Of a stretch of 38,115 nucleotides of DNA, positions 11,063 through 20,499 are shown piece by piece (the first letter of the stretch is position 1; every line of letters begins with the position of its first letter). The DNA comes from Mesostigma viride (lineage: Eukaryota; Streptophyta; Mesostigmatophyceae; Mesostigmatales; Mesostigmataceae). Position numbers and translations under genes: made by a program. The stretch spans positions 1 to 38,115 of the forward strand of contig RPFO01002203.1 of NCBI GenBank assembly GCA_009746045.1, in the 5' to 3' direction. A model generated the notes under the pieces. That model was not told where the DNA came from. It made no database searches and worked only from the letters and a program-made list of their open reading frames with translations.

Positions 11063-12508
11063 ATGGCAGCGCCCTCCGCTCAACACGCTCTGCTCATTTC
11101 CATCCCGGCCATGTCCTCCCCGGTCGTTGCTAGATCCGCAATGCCTGATCATTCGGCGCTCCGAGCACGGAACGGGTTTATGGGCTGTAGAGGACGGCCA
11201 ATTGGGCTCGGGCCCCTAGCTTTGGGGCACTCCCCCTTGTCGAAAACCTCCCAGCGTGCCCCCGTTGCGCGCCCTTTCTTCTCGGAAAACACGCGCCGGG
11301 TCACGGTGTGCGGTAATGGCAACACGTTCGGCAATGTTTTCCGCGTGACCACGTTTGGCGAGTCTCATGGTGGGGGCGTGGGCTGCGTGATCGACGGCTG
11401 CCCGCCCCGTCTGGAGATCTCCGAGGCCGACATGCAGGTGGAGCTCGACCGGCGGCGGCCGGGCCAGAGCCGCATCACGACGCCGCGAGACGAGACCGAC
11501 ACTTGCACCATCCTTTCCGGCATCGCGGACGGCGTCACCACGGGCACGCCCATCGCGGTCCTCGTCATGAACAAGAACACGCGCGGGCAGGACTACAGCG
11601 ACATGGCGATCAAGTACCGCCCCTCCCACGCGGACGCCACGTACGACTTCAAGTACGGCGTCCGGTCCGTCCAGGGCGGCGGCCGTTCCTCGGCGCGAGA
11701 GACTATCGGCCGTGTCGCGGCCGGCGCGGTCGCCAAGAAGATCCTGCGCCAGGTGGCTGGCTGCGAGGTGCTGGCATTTGTCTCGTCGGTGCGCGACGTG
11801 GACGCGGAGAACGTAAACCTTGCGACCTTCACGATGGACGACGTGGAGTCAAACATCGTACGGTGCCCCGACGCGGCCGCCGCCGAGCGCATGATCGCGG
11901 CCATCGACGAGGTCCGCGTGCGGGGCGACTCGTGCGGCGGCGTGGTCACGTGCGTCGCCAGGGGGGTCCCCAGGGGCCTCGGTGCCCCCGTGTTCGACAA
12001 GCTCGAGGCCGACCTGGCCAAAGCCATCATGTCGCTCCCCGCGACCAAGGGGTTTGAGATCGGGAGCGGGTTTGCGGGGGCGCGCATGACGGGCAGCCAG
12101 CACAACGACGAGTTTTTCCGCGACGAGTCGGGCACCATACGCACGCGCACCAACCGCTCAGGGGGTATTCAGGGGGGTATCTCGAACGGGGAGGACATCG
12201 TGATCCGCATCGCGTTCAAGCCAACGAGCACTATCACCACGCCTCAGCGTACAGTGACCCGGGACGGCCAGGAGACGGAGCTGCGGGCTCGCGGCCGGCA
12301 CGACCCTTGCGTGGTCCCCCGCGCGGTCCCCATGGTGGAGGCCATGGTGGCGCTGGTGCTGGTGGACCACCTGATGCAGCACCACGCGCAGTGCAACCTG
12401 CTGGACTTGGCGATGAGCGCGATGACGATGGGCCAGATTTCGCTCCCGAACGGGCGCATGCGCGCGCCCTCGGCCAAGGAGGAGGCGGAGATGTACGGGG
12501 AGTCATGA
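11063..12508 (+). CDS. Chorismate synthase, plastid-type precursor
   Basis: A complete, intronless 481-aa protein. Chorismate synthase converts 5-enolpyruvylshikimate-3-phosphate to chorismate using reduced FMN, the last shikimate-pathway step, which is plastidial in plants and algae. Visible signatures: GESHG at 99-103 (catalytic His102), the [12 protein letters not shown] block at 131-142, [14 protein letters not shown] at 186-199 (second catalytic His189), [10 protein letters not shown] at 205-214, [18 protein letters not shown] around 362-379 (FMN/substrate site), and RHDPC at 412-416 (catalytic Asp414). All key residues are present and the order matches plant enzymes closely. The first ~80 residues are rich in Ser, Ala, Arg and Pro with few acidic residues and precede the conserved [16 protein letters not shown] start, consistent with a transit peptide. 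Codons are strongly GC-ending, unlike the AT-rich flanks. The C-terminus (MYGES) ends close after the conserved region. Confidence 0.97.
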   Translation: MAAPSAQHALLISIPAMSSPVVARSAMPDHSALRARNGFMGCRGRPIGLGPLALGHSPLSKTSQRAPVARPFFSENTRRVTVCGNGNTFGNVFRVTTFGESHGGGVGCVIDGCPPRLEISEADMQVELDRRRPGQSRITTPRDETDTCTILSGIADGVTTGTPIAVLVMNKNTRGQDYSDMAIKYRPSHADATYDFKYGVRSVQGGGRSSARETIGRVAAGAVAKKILRQVAGCEVLAFVSSVRDVDAENVNLATFTMDDVESNIVRCPDAAAAERMIAAIDEVRVRGDSCGGVVTCVARGVPRGLGAPVFDKLEADLAKAIMSLPATKGFEIGSGFAGARMTGSQHNDEFFRDESGTIRTRTNRSGGIQGGISNGEDIVIRIAFKPTSTITTPQRTVTRDGQETELRARGRHDPCVVPRAVPMVEAMVALVLVDHLMQHHAQCNLLDLAMSAMTMGQISLPNGRMRAPSAKEEAEMYGES

Positions 12509-13725
12509 TGAGGGGCAGGTGGCAGGAGCTGTGGAGGGGGTGGGTGAAGGGGCAGAGAGATGGAAGCCGTTGTGAAAGGGGCCACGCTGGATGAGTTGTG
12601 CAGGGAGGGAGGCTGGAGGAGATGTGACAGGGGTGGGGGAGGCCGAGCCGTGATACAGAAGGGGGAGGAATCATGACGGGCAGCAAGGCGTGCCTGAAGG
12701 ATGGCGGAGAGGGGGGCGAAGAGGAGTGGAGGGCGTGCCAAGGTCGTGCGGGGGGGAGGCAAGGCTGCCTAGTGCCTAGTGCCTAGGACTGATCCTGACC
12801 TTTGCGTCTCATGGCGTCAGGTAGGTACTCGTGATGTGACCAAGTCATGACGGCAGCCAAATCGTGGCGACAGCCAGTTGCGAGGTGGTGCAGCGCAATC
12901 GTGCGACAAGTCGGCCAGTCCCGGTGATGGCATATCCTGGCCTTGACCAGTTTGTGACAGCAGCCAGAGTCATGAGGGTGTGCAGCCTGCATTGATACGG
13001 GCTAGTCCCCGCTTCGTCCAGTCCCCAGAGAATTTGGGGTCACCCTTGCCAAAACGCAACCCGAGTCTAGACGCTCATGCGAGGCAGGGGGCCGGGGATC
13101 AAGGAAATAATTGGCATGAAAGGATGGAGAAGATGTGTCCTTGTTGCGAGAATGGGATGAGCGGGTGCCTAGCCTGTGGAGGGGCGAGCGAGTTTGGGCC
13201 TGGGCCTTCCCTTGTAGACTCCAGCTCCTAAGGACCTAGTACCTTCCCTCTTTGGCTCGGGACGCGGTTCTGTTTGGACTCGGGGGGAGGGGAGGCAATG
13301 CATGAGGTGTTACGGGGGTGGGGGGAAGGAAGATAGTTATCATTCTTGCTTCATGCCCCGACCGGCAAGCTTACGCTTTGTCAATGGGTAACGGCCTGCC
13401 GGGTACGGCCAGCGGGTATTCCTGGGGTAGGAAAGCCGAGTCATGGCCTTATCATGGGGACGAGGGGAGTGTTTATCACGGGTGGGGCATGAGACGCTCC
13501 CCATTGCTCAGGATGGAGGCAAGGCGTGACACAGACATTTTGGAGGGTAGGGAAGTTGGCAGTCTTCTGCGCCGCGGGACAACCCTGTGTGTGTAAATCA
13601 AGGGGAGTTGAGAACTGGGCGATTGGTGAGCATGGTGTGTGTTTTTAAGAAGAGACAGGGTGAAGTACTCTTGGAGGAAAAGAGATGGCAGCGTGGGGCG
13701 GAACCGGACATGCTGCCTGGACATG

Positions 13726-13759
13726 CAATGTCCTGGAATGCTGGTATTCCAGGACATTG
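13726..13759. repeat. Perfect 14-bp-stem hairpin
   Basis: CAATGTCCTGGAAT, a 6-nt loop GCTGGT, then ATTCCAGGACATTG: 14 paired bases without mismatch. It is not followed by a T-run and lies in no recognised gene. It may be a remnant of a mobile element or a structured RNA element. Confidence 0.85.
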
Positions 13760-14174
13760 GTCGGCTCGTTGGAAGGATGGTTTGGTGTTGTCCGGCTCGA
13801 TAAGAAGGTTCTGCCCATGCCGGTCGCGTGACCCACCTCTTGTCAGTGTGGTGTCCAGGGGTTGTGCTCCTTGCTACGTGGCCCCTGCGTGGGTGCACCA
13901 AGAACTGGGTGCAAGTTGTCTCATCCGGTCCAGCTGCGTCCAGCGCCTGGCCACATTTCTCTACCCATGGCTTGCAGGAAGCGTGGGGACAGGAGTTTGA
14001 ATCGGGTGGCTTCTTCATTCAGGCTCCACCTTCCGCCTCCTTTGCAGGCTGCGATAGTAGGGATAAATAGTATAGATAGTACAGATAAAAAAGGTAGTGG
14101 TGGCCATTTGTAAAGCAAGCCTATGAAGAAATTGCAGGACCCCTAATTTCTTATTCATGGCCCATGTTTTTTTA

Positions 14175-14194
14175 CAATGCGATGTATCGCATTG
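14175..14194. repeat. Perfect 9-bp-stem palindrome
   Basis: CAATGCGAT-GT-ATCGCATTG, preceded by a T7 run. Short, with no assigned role. Confidence 0.7.
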
Positions 14195-14650
14195 CAGTTC
14201 ACACGTGGCAGACACAGTCGATACGAGATTTTCTGCCCGAAACGCGGTGAATGGACTCTTTACACCCCGTAGAATTTTTAAAAAAATCCTGGTATTTTTT
14301 ATTTTTTGTGTGTGACAGCTGAAAACGACTGTATACCACGTTTGGAATCATGGCCAGCATGGCTAACGTAATGGCTGACTAGCTAGACCTTTTCAGTGGT
14401 TTTCCATTTGCGGGTATTTCCTCGTACATGGTGGGAGAGCGATCGCAGCAATGGTGCTCACCACTAGACACTCCCGGCCAGTTAGGCTCGAAACACACGC
14501 CCTGATCAAGCAAGCTGTTTCCGGCCCCACCGTCTAGGTCACCTAGTCGCTCTACACGTAAGCCAGCCGTAATTTCAATGCACAAGGCTGCACAATTCCA
14601 TCACCGTTCATATTCATCATCCTGAACGACTGGAACACGCGGACAAGATA

Positions 14651-16664
14651 ATTAATTAATTAATTAAACTCGTGCTCCCGTTGGGGAGTCACGGAGCACC
14701 GAAGTGCTTTTAATCCCTGTGTGTGCACTACAGGAGAAAGGGCAGAGACCCCCAGTCTCCTTCATGCCAAAGGCATGCCACAGCTGCAATCGGGCGCGGC
14801 TAGCTAAAAGGACAGGCTAACGATCCGGCAAACTGTGGGTGCAATAAGACCCATGTGAGCATATCATAGCAAGGAGCGTGGGCAAGTAATCTGAACATAG
14901 CCAGGGCGTAGCATGGCTGTACTAGGACTAGGCTAAGGCTATGGCTGGTTGTGTACCGTGCGTTGGCGGCACGTGACTAGGTGTGTTGGCACAGCTAGGC
15001 AACATTCTAGGCATGGCTGCCTTAGCGGCAGTGACGCCAATGGTTACAAGCTAGGGCTATTGCTACTCTAGCCCGCTGGGGGCGTCCACATCTTGTGGTT
15101 GATCATCAGGTCCCCGCCCCTCCAGTACACCTTGGGCTTCTGGGGGTCCTGCTTATGGCGGAGGTATTCCGGCCACAGGTCGCGTCGCTGCTGTTGCTGA
15201 GCGGGGGTGAGGTCGTCGTCCAGCGTCCAGGTGAGGTCGTGCAACCGCTTGCGACGAGAGAGGAACCGCTGCTTATCCTCAGGGGAGGGGAAGGTGAGTA
15301 GGACTGGTGGGGGAGCCGCCTTGTCCCGTGAGTGGGGAAGGCGGTGGCACCCACGCAGTTCTACCTCACCTACCAGGCCCATGAGGGTAAGAAGCTGGTT
15401 CTTGAGCTCGTCAGCAAGAGAGGTTGACGTCTCACCTGGCTTCTGGGGAAAGCGACGTAGCACCACTCGGCACTCGCGGCGAGCGCGGTCGGTGACCTCC
15501 CGTTGCTGGGCCTGGCGGTGGTCCTCCAGCTCCTGGAGCTTTGTGGCGATGGCGTCGGTGGTGGAGGCGGTCGCTGACCGCAGCAGGTCCGCGTAGGAGA
15601 GCGGCGGGAGGTCGCCAGCATCCTGCCGGGGTGGCTGGGATGCAATGGTGGCCGTCTGCTCCGCTATCTTGGGGATCTGTGTGGCCAGGGCCTCGGTGTG
15701 GGCGGTGATGGCCTCAAGCTTCTTCAGGAGCACGCCACACTTGCCCTCCACCTGGTTAAGGCGAGAGACAAGTGCAGCATGCGTTTCCGAAGCCTGCGCC
15801 GCGGTGTGTAGCGCCGTGAACTGGGGTTGTAGCTTGTGGACGACCTTGGTTTCCACGTTGGAGACCCGGGCTTCCACCGTGTTGAGCGTCGTGTTCAGCG
15901 AGGTCAGCTTCTCGGCCAACGGCCAGGTCACGTGCTCCTCCAGCACTGCTCGGATGTCATCCTTGCAGAGGGAGGAAGCCGATGTGGCTGTCGGCCGCGC
16001 AGGCTGGGCTGGGGTGCGGATCCTGGCGACAATTCTGCGCGTAGGTAGCTGGAAGTAGCTGCACATGATGGCGATGCGGTGGTTGAGCTCTGGCATGGCA
16101 AGGAACCTCTCCAGGTCGTCGGCGGGGATGGGCCCTACGGCCCCATGGAGCTTGCGTTCCTGTGATAAGAAACGCACTATTTCGGCGCATTCGTCTTTGG
16201 TCAGTTCCAGCCAGTGGGTGAAAGAAAAGCTTTCGTAATCTGGTAGGTACATTCGCCATTTGGGTTCGTGGCAGGGTTTCTTGGGCTCGGGCGAGGCGCT
16301 GGGCGATGGGTTTGCTGGCGGTGGGTTGGCCGGCCCAGACGGCTGGTTGGCGGGTAAGCCTGGCGGCGGAACAATGGCGAGGGCGAGAGGGTTGGGCTGG
16401 GCGCTGGGAAGCTGTGCCAGCGCCTTTTCCAGCCCTCGTTAAATTGCTTTGGTAGTCGTCATAGCTGGTCACGTGCGTAACTTTGTCTATACTGCGTGGC
16501 AGCCGTAACCGTTTATACTGGCAAGTGCGTCTTAGAAAGGCGCATCGAATGCAAGTGGTCTGACCGAATTTGGGGCTCAGACGCAAAAGATCTGAACTCC
16601 GCCGTCAGCCATACCGCCGTCAGCCATTTTTGTTTTCTTCAAGAGTGAGGATGGCACGGTAGTA
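14651..16664 (-). mobile_element. Element A: ORF1-only non-LTR retrotransposon, full insertion
   Basis: This 2014-bp unit is bounded by a perfect 12-bp TSD, GCGGACAAGATA, at 14639-14650 and 16665-16676, inside repeat B. In its sense (minus) orientation it has a ~0.4-kb 5' region, one ORF1-like gene (15068-16252, open upstream to 16442), a ~400-bp 3' UTR with a CATGCC..GGCATG hairpin, a terminal hairpin (GTGCTCC/GGAGCAC, plus 14672-14699) and a (TTAA)n tail at 14651-14667. TSD, simple-repeat tail and 5'-truncated sister copies are the marks of target-primed reverse transcription. There is no reverse transcriptase or endonuclease, so it must be moved in trans. The layout recalls mammalian HAL1 ('half-L1') elements. 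Confidence 0.85.
15068..16252 (-). CDS. LINE ORF1-like (gag-type, coiled-coil) protein
   Basis: A 394-aa protein, the only gene of element A. Residues ~110-240 contain heptad-like stretches (AEKLTSLNTTLNTVEARVSN type) suggesting a coiled coil for trimer formation. The C-terminal part has the layout of L1-type ORF1 proteins: an RRFPQKPGE segment, a LLTFPSPEDKQRFLSRRK RNA-binding-like strand-helix, then DDLTPAQQQQRRDL and a closing YWRGGDLMINHKMW. In the L1 family these regions bind element RNA. The frame is open upstream of the first ATG to a stop at 16442-16444, encoding a Pro-rich stretch that ends SPEPKKPCHEPKWR, so the true protein is probably longer. Further upstream another frame has a C-x2-C-x6-C cluster (~16515-16545) and a good ATG context at 16627. 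One or two frameshifts or a small intron would join them. Confidence 0.7.
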   Translation of the reverse strand: MYLPDYESFSFTHWLELTKDECAEIVRFLSQERKLHGAVGPIPADDLERFLAMPELNHRIAIMCSYFQLPTRRIVARIRTPAQPARPTATSASSLCKDDIRAVLEEHVTWPLAEKLTSLNTTLNTVEARVSNVETKVVHKLQPQFTALHTAAQASETHAALVSRLNQVEGKCGVLLKKLEAITAHTEALATQIPKIAEQTATIASQPPRQDAGDLPPLSYADLLRSATASTTDAIATKLQELEDHRQAQQREVTDRARRECRVVLRRFPQKPGETSTSLADELKNQLLTLMGLVGEVELRGCHRLPHSRDKAAPPPVLLTFPSPEDKQRFLSRRKRLHDLTWTLDDDLTPAQQQQRRDLWPEYLRHKQDPQKPKVYWRGGDLMINHKMWTPPAG

Positions 16665-17360
16665 GCGGACAAGATAACGGCAGGCTTGAGCTACCATGGT
16701 CCGGATTCTCCCGCGATTTTTGGCCTGCGCTAGTTGTCTCCTTGATATACCACTAAAATCAGACCATTTTGCGGGACGAAGGTGAAGAGAACGGCCATGG
16801 CGGCAGGTGGGTCTCGCCAGTTTTCGTGTGAATTTGAGTGGCCGCTGTTAATTGGCTTGTCTACTGTTGGCTATTTTCTACTGTTGGCTTGACGTGTTAT
16901 CATCTCGATTTCTTGTTTCTCAAATTCAATCAGAAAAGTGTTTATGTATAATTACAGCATGACAATGACATCACCTGCAGGTTGTCGCCTAGAATGTATT
17001 TTCTGATTTGGCACGCCGCAAAGGTGAAAACCATTTGCGTTCAGTGCCGGTCCGCGGAAAACGCGATCTGCAAATGAATCCGACCGGAATCGAACTGAAT
17101 GTATTATTAAAATCAGATGCCCCGTCTCAGGGATTAATTAGTTCATTAATTAAGAACATATGTACCTCCGTGGGTAGGATGTATGTAACACGCGACGGGC
17201 AGGGTTGCCACCTGCTCATCGATGTCTCCGTGGCTCGGCCGCTCTCCGGTCGCCACATCCTCTGGGCGGCTGTGAATACCGGCGCTGCAGCCGCTGTGGC
17301 TGAGCGCGACAAGTTTGCCTCCTACGGCAATGTGGGGTCCCACCGGGTCATCCCCTTTGT

Positions 17361-18491
17361 GCTGCGGCGGTCAGCGACCGCCTCAACGTACCACCGACGC
17401 CGGCCATCGCCACGAAGCTCCAGGAGCTGGAGGACCACCGCCAGGCCAACCAACGGGATCGAGGCCACCGACCGCGCTCGACGCGAGTGCCGACTGGTGC
17501 TGCGTCGTTTCCCCCAGAAGCCAGGTGAGACGTCAACCTCCCTTGCCGACGAGCTCAAGGACGTACCAGCTCCTTACCGTCATGGGCCTGGTAGGTGACT
17601 GGTAGAACTGCGTGGGTGCCACCGCCTTCCCCACTAGCTCACGGGACAAGGCGGCCCCCCCACCAGTCCTGCTCACCTTCCCCTCCCGTGAGGACAAGCT
17701 AGCAGCGGTTCCTCTCTCGTCGCAAGCGGTTCCACGACCTCACCTGGACGCTGCATGGACGCGACGACCTGACCCCTGCTCAGCATGGCAGCAGTGACGC
17801 GACCTGTGGCCGGAATACCTCCGCCACAAGCAGGACCCCCCACCAGCAGGATTACGCGGCTCTCTCTGGACACTCCACCATCCATCACGGAATATGTGCT
17901 ACATGATCTCCCAACGGAGTCATGTTATAATTTAATTTAATTTAATTTTAAGCAGGACCCCCAGAAGCCCAAGGTTTACTGGAGCCGGCCGGGGCAGAGA
18001 CCTGATGATCAACAACAAGATGTGGACGCCCCCTGCGGGCTAGAATAGCTTGCATAATAGCCCTAGCTTGTATAATTGGTAGTCACTGCCGCTATGGCAG
18101 CCATGCTTAGAATGTTTGCCTAGCCTGTGCCAACATACCTAGTCACGTGCACCGCTAACGCACGACCTACACAACCAGCCATATATAGCCTTAGCTTAGT
18201 CCTTGTACAGCCATGCTACGTCCTGGCTATGCTCAGATCACTTCGGCCCACGCTCCTTGTTATGCTGCATGCTCACATGGGTCTTATTGCACCCACAGAT
18301 TGCCGGACCGTTTAGCGTACACGTGTGTCCGATTGCAGCTGTGGCATGCCTTTGGCATGAAGGAGAATGGGCAGAATGGGGGCCTCTCTCTCTGCCCTTA
18401 ATTCTCCTGTTGCGCACACACAGGGATTAAATGCACTTCGGTGCTCCGTGACTCCCCAACGGGAGCACGAGTTTAATTAATTAATTAATTA
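17361..18491 (+). mobile_element. Element A, 5'-truncated pseudogenised copy
   Basis: It is flanked by a perfect 11-bp TSD, ATCCCCTTTGT (17350-17360 and 18492-18502). The body matches the 3' ~1 kb of element A: ORF1 C-terminal half, 3' UTR with CATGCCTTTGGCATG hairpin, terminal hairpin (18441-18468) and (TTAA)n tail (18471-18491). The ORF is destroyed by indels and a 109-bp nested insertion. It runs opposite to the full copy at 14651-16664, so the pair forms a ~1-kb inverted repeat. The 5' truncation fits abortive reverse transcription. Confidence 0.88.
17841..17949 (+). mobile_element. 109-bp SINE-like insertion
   Basis: It interrupts the element A copy and is flanked by a perfect 13-bp TSD, AAGCAGGACCCCC (17828-17840 and 17950-17962); the full A copy shows the site without the insert. 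It ends in an A/T tail of AATTT-type repeats. Just before the tail is a hairpin, CATGA-t-CTCC-[CAAC]-GGAG-TCATG (17902-17924), whose CTCCCAACGGAG core nearly equals the CTCCCCAACGGGAG core at the 3' end of element A. No tRNA-like A or B box was found. Confidence 0.8.
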
Positions 18492-19013
18492 ATCCCCTTT
18501 GTCCTTGATCAGGAGTTCGGGGCCATGGGCCCCAAGACAGCAAAGTTTTTCCACGAGTGCTGCCAGCGCCGTGAAGACCGCCTCGACCTCGAGCTAGGGT
18601 CAGACCGCCCCGCATGCATCCATGGTCTGCCCGCACGTACGTACGTCCTCGCATTGGCGCCAGCAGCGCCTGTCACTCGCGCTCACTCGCAACGTGGCTG
18701 ATGAGTTATTCCGCCGCACCGGCCCGGGCCGACTTTGTCGCGACCCATGCGGTCTAGATCCCTCCCAGGCCTGCATGGTGGGCCGGCAGCGATGTCGCTG
18801 CGTGTTGTAGCTTTGTGATGTAGTTAGTTGTACCTTGTGCAGCTGGCGTGATCCTTGGATGTCCGTGTCCGATTACTATTAATTTCTTCAGGGTTCTTCT
18901 TCTTTTCGGGGTTTTTCCTTATCTTGCATGCCAATAGTCACCTCCGTAATAATTTATCATTCTCAATGAATATATGTAACACATATCCCTGATAAGGGGC
19001 ATATGGCATATCC

Positions 19014-19089
19014 CTGATAACGGCAGGCTCGAGCTACCATGGTCCGGATTCTCCCGATTTCTGGCCTGCGCTGGTTGTCTCTTTGATAT
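19014..19089 (-). repeat. Dispersed repeat B, short copy
   Basis: The minus strand reads AGAGACAACCAGCGCAGGCC, GAATCCGGACCATGG and GCCTGCCGTTATC. Immediately beyond, 19097-19125 is a perfect 29-bp inverted copy of 16972-17000 (contains CACCTGCAGGTTGTCGCC). The segment from 19126 to 19686 shows no gene. Confidence 0.72.
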
Positions 19090-19686
19090 GGTTTTCAATA
19101 CATTCTAGGCGACAACCTGCAGGTGGTTGGTGTAAACTGCGCCACCTACTCGGGGTGCACAATTGAGGTGTGCACACCAGCTGCACCACCATACATGTAT
19201 TCCAGCATGAGCTGTGCAAAGTTGTGGACGTGGGGTGGAAGATTATCATGGCAATACCGTACGTTACTTACTTACTTAGGGCAGGGCATAATACCAAGGG
19301 TTAACCCACAACCCGACGCACATAGGTCATTTCAATCGGCAAGACTCCTTACAATCACAGCTAAAGGGTCAATCAATTGATTTTTCCCGGCTCATGGGCA
19401 GTGTGCACATGCATGGCGCTTTGAAACATTGTGCGGCTGCCAGCATTCCATGATGTCACGATCCACGAGATAGCCATGCATGGCTGACGGCAACCCCCAT
19501 AATTTTCACGTTTCCAAGGGCTCAAACTTTTGCTGCGACTATCACAATCGCTTTGTCTTTCTGAAATGCACACGCTGATATATTTTCGATCCCGACGCCA
19601 TATATCACGCAACATTATGACGAGCAAAGGCTCCTCTACGCAACGCAGCCTCAGTGGCGGCTGCGCTGAGCTAGCCCTGAAAATAC

Positions 19687-19935
19687 CGGCCAGAAATAGG
19701 GAGAATGCGGACCATGGTAGCTCGAGCCTGCCGCTATCTTTTCCGCGCATGTTTCGAGGGTCGTTCAGGATGATGAATATATGAATGGAGATGGAAGTGT
19801 GCAGCCTTGTGCGCATTGAAATTATAGAGCCCTGGCTTACTACGTGTAGTAGAGCGACTAGACGATCGACTCTAGATGGCGGGGCATGCAGGAAACAGCT
19901 TGTTTCATCAGGGTGTGCGTGTTTCGAGCCCTGAA
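19687..19935 (+). repeat. Dispersed repeat B, long uninterrupted copy
   Basis: It begins GGCCAGAAATAGGGAGAATG and continues through GGACCATGGTAGCTCGAGCC and TTCAGGATGATGAATAT, to GTTTCGAGCCCTG. It shows the undisturbed order of repeat B, including the site (TCTTTTCCGCG) where element A entered the other copy. It matches 14440-14638 plus 16665-16730 in reverse orientation. Confidence 0.75.
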
Positions 19936-20252
19936 AATACGTCTGCAGCTCGATCCGGCCGGCTGCAGCTTTGCGGGCTCCGACCCTGAAGGCAGCGGCG
20001 CCGGCCACTACTAGCTAGCCAAGCACTAGTGGTCGCCTCGCCGGAGGCTCCCGCCGGAGGCTCGCCGGAGGCTCCCGGCCCTGGCTTGCCTTGCCGGCAG
20101 CAGCGTCGCCAGCTAGAGCCCAAGCGCAGTCGGCCCTGCTGAGCCGACTCGGAGCTGGGATCGAAGAGCTCACCTTTGACGCCAGCCAGCCCGGCTTTTT
20201 TGACAAGCTCAACCATGATGGAATCCTGAACTATGTGTTTTGAGGATCGCAA
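19908..20252 (-). other. GC-rich segment with weak open frame, possible gene fragment
   Basis: A 114-aa minus-strand frame lies in a GC-rich island that differs from the AT-rich flanks. Its N-terminal part (MVELVKKAGLAGVKGELFD) looks protein-like, while the rest is low-complexity and includes a CGCCGGAGGCTC minirepeat. No family is recognised. It could be a captured gene fragment or the non-coding 3' side of repeat B. Confidence 0.25.
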
Positions 20253-20330
20253 GCCTCGCTTATCATGGAAGTAAGTAAGTACTTGCGTGTCATGCGCATG
20301 GGCATGCCACGGATCGAGTAATGGCTATCG

Positions 20331-20375
20331 ATAAAGGAGACAACCAGCGTGCAGGCCAGAAATCGCGAGAATCCT
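20331..20375 (+). repeat. Dispersed repeat B, truncated copy
   Basis: Only the first ~45 bp of repeat B is present (AAGGAGACAACCAGCG, GGCCAGAAATCGCGAGAATCC), ending abruptly in unrelated AT-rich DNA. Confidence 0.6.
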
Positions 20376-20499
20376 ACTACTATGCTAATTTCATTAGAAA
20401 AAAAATTACACGAAAGTTACAAATATGATCGTCTGCATTATTGAAATGTGCAGGCAGCTCTACCACCGACCAGGGCCGACTCCGCAATGCCTTCCTTAG

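Larger units (their letters stand above)
12509..14379. other. Gene-poor interval downstream of chorismate synthase
   Basis: No coding region is recognised. Moderately long open frames near 13318-13596, 13476-14018 and 13587-14000 overlap on opposite strands and show no familiar motif. The segment includes the 3' UTR side of chorismate synthase, a short CTAGTGC repeat at ~12774-12788, and two perfect hairpins listed separately. Confidence 0.6.
14440..16748 (-). repeat. Dispersed repeat B, long copy split by element A
   Basis: On the minus strand the copy starts at 16748 (ATATCAAGGAGACAAC) and runs to 16665. It then continues at 14638 (GTGTTCCAGTCGTTCAGGATG) to about 14440. The break is filled exactly by element A plus its duplicated GCGGACAAGATA. 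The 14440-14638 half matches 19740-19935 in inverted orientation, which shows how the uninterrupted repeat reads. Confidence 0.8.
17186..18812 (+). pseudogene. LINE ORF2 C-terminal remnant, split by element A copy
   Basis: Two pieces, 17186-17360 and 18492-18812, read in one frame when the intervening insertion and one copy of its 11-bp TSD are ignored. The first piece has IDVSVARPLSG, then Ala/Lys-rich helix residues and a V-I-P-F-V segment. The second has EFGAMGPKTAKFF and, after a frameshift near 18645, SSHWRQQRLSLALTRNVA. This succession (D-V-x-V, Ala/Lys helix, F/V-P, E-x-G, HWRQ..SLAL) is typical of the region after the reverse transcriptase in algal and animal non-LTR elements. The RT domain itself is absent, and no intact start exists. 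It may be a remnant of an autonomous partner, but a link to element A is not shown. Confidence 0.6.

Noticed and set aside
11149-12762. Minus-strand and alternative plus frames within chorismate synthase
   Set aside because: GC-rich codon shadows; the plus frame is a clear full-length enzyme.
13318-14018. Overlapping 92-, 180- and 137-aa ORFs downstream of chorismate synthase
   Set aside because: They overlap on both strands, have no recognisable motif and no consistent codon bias.
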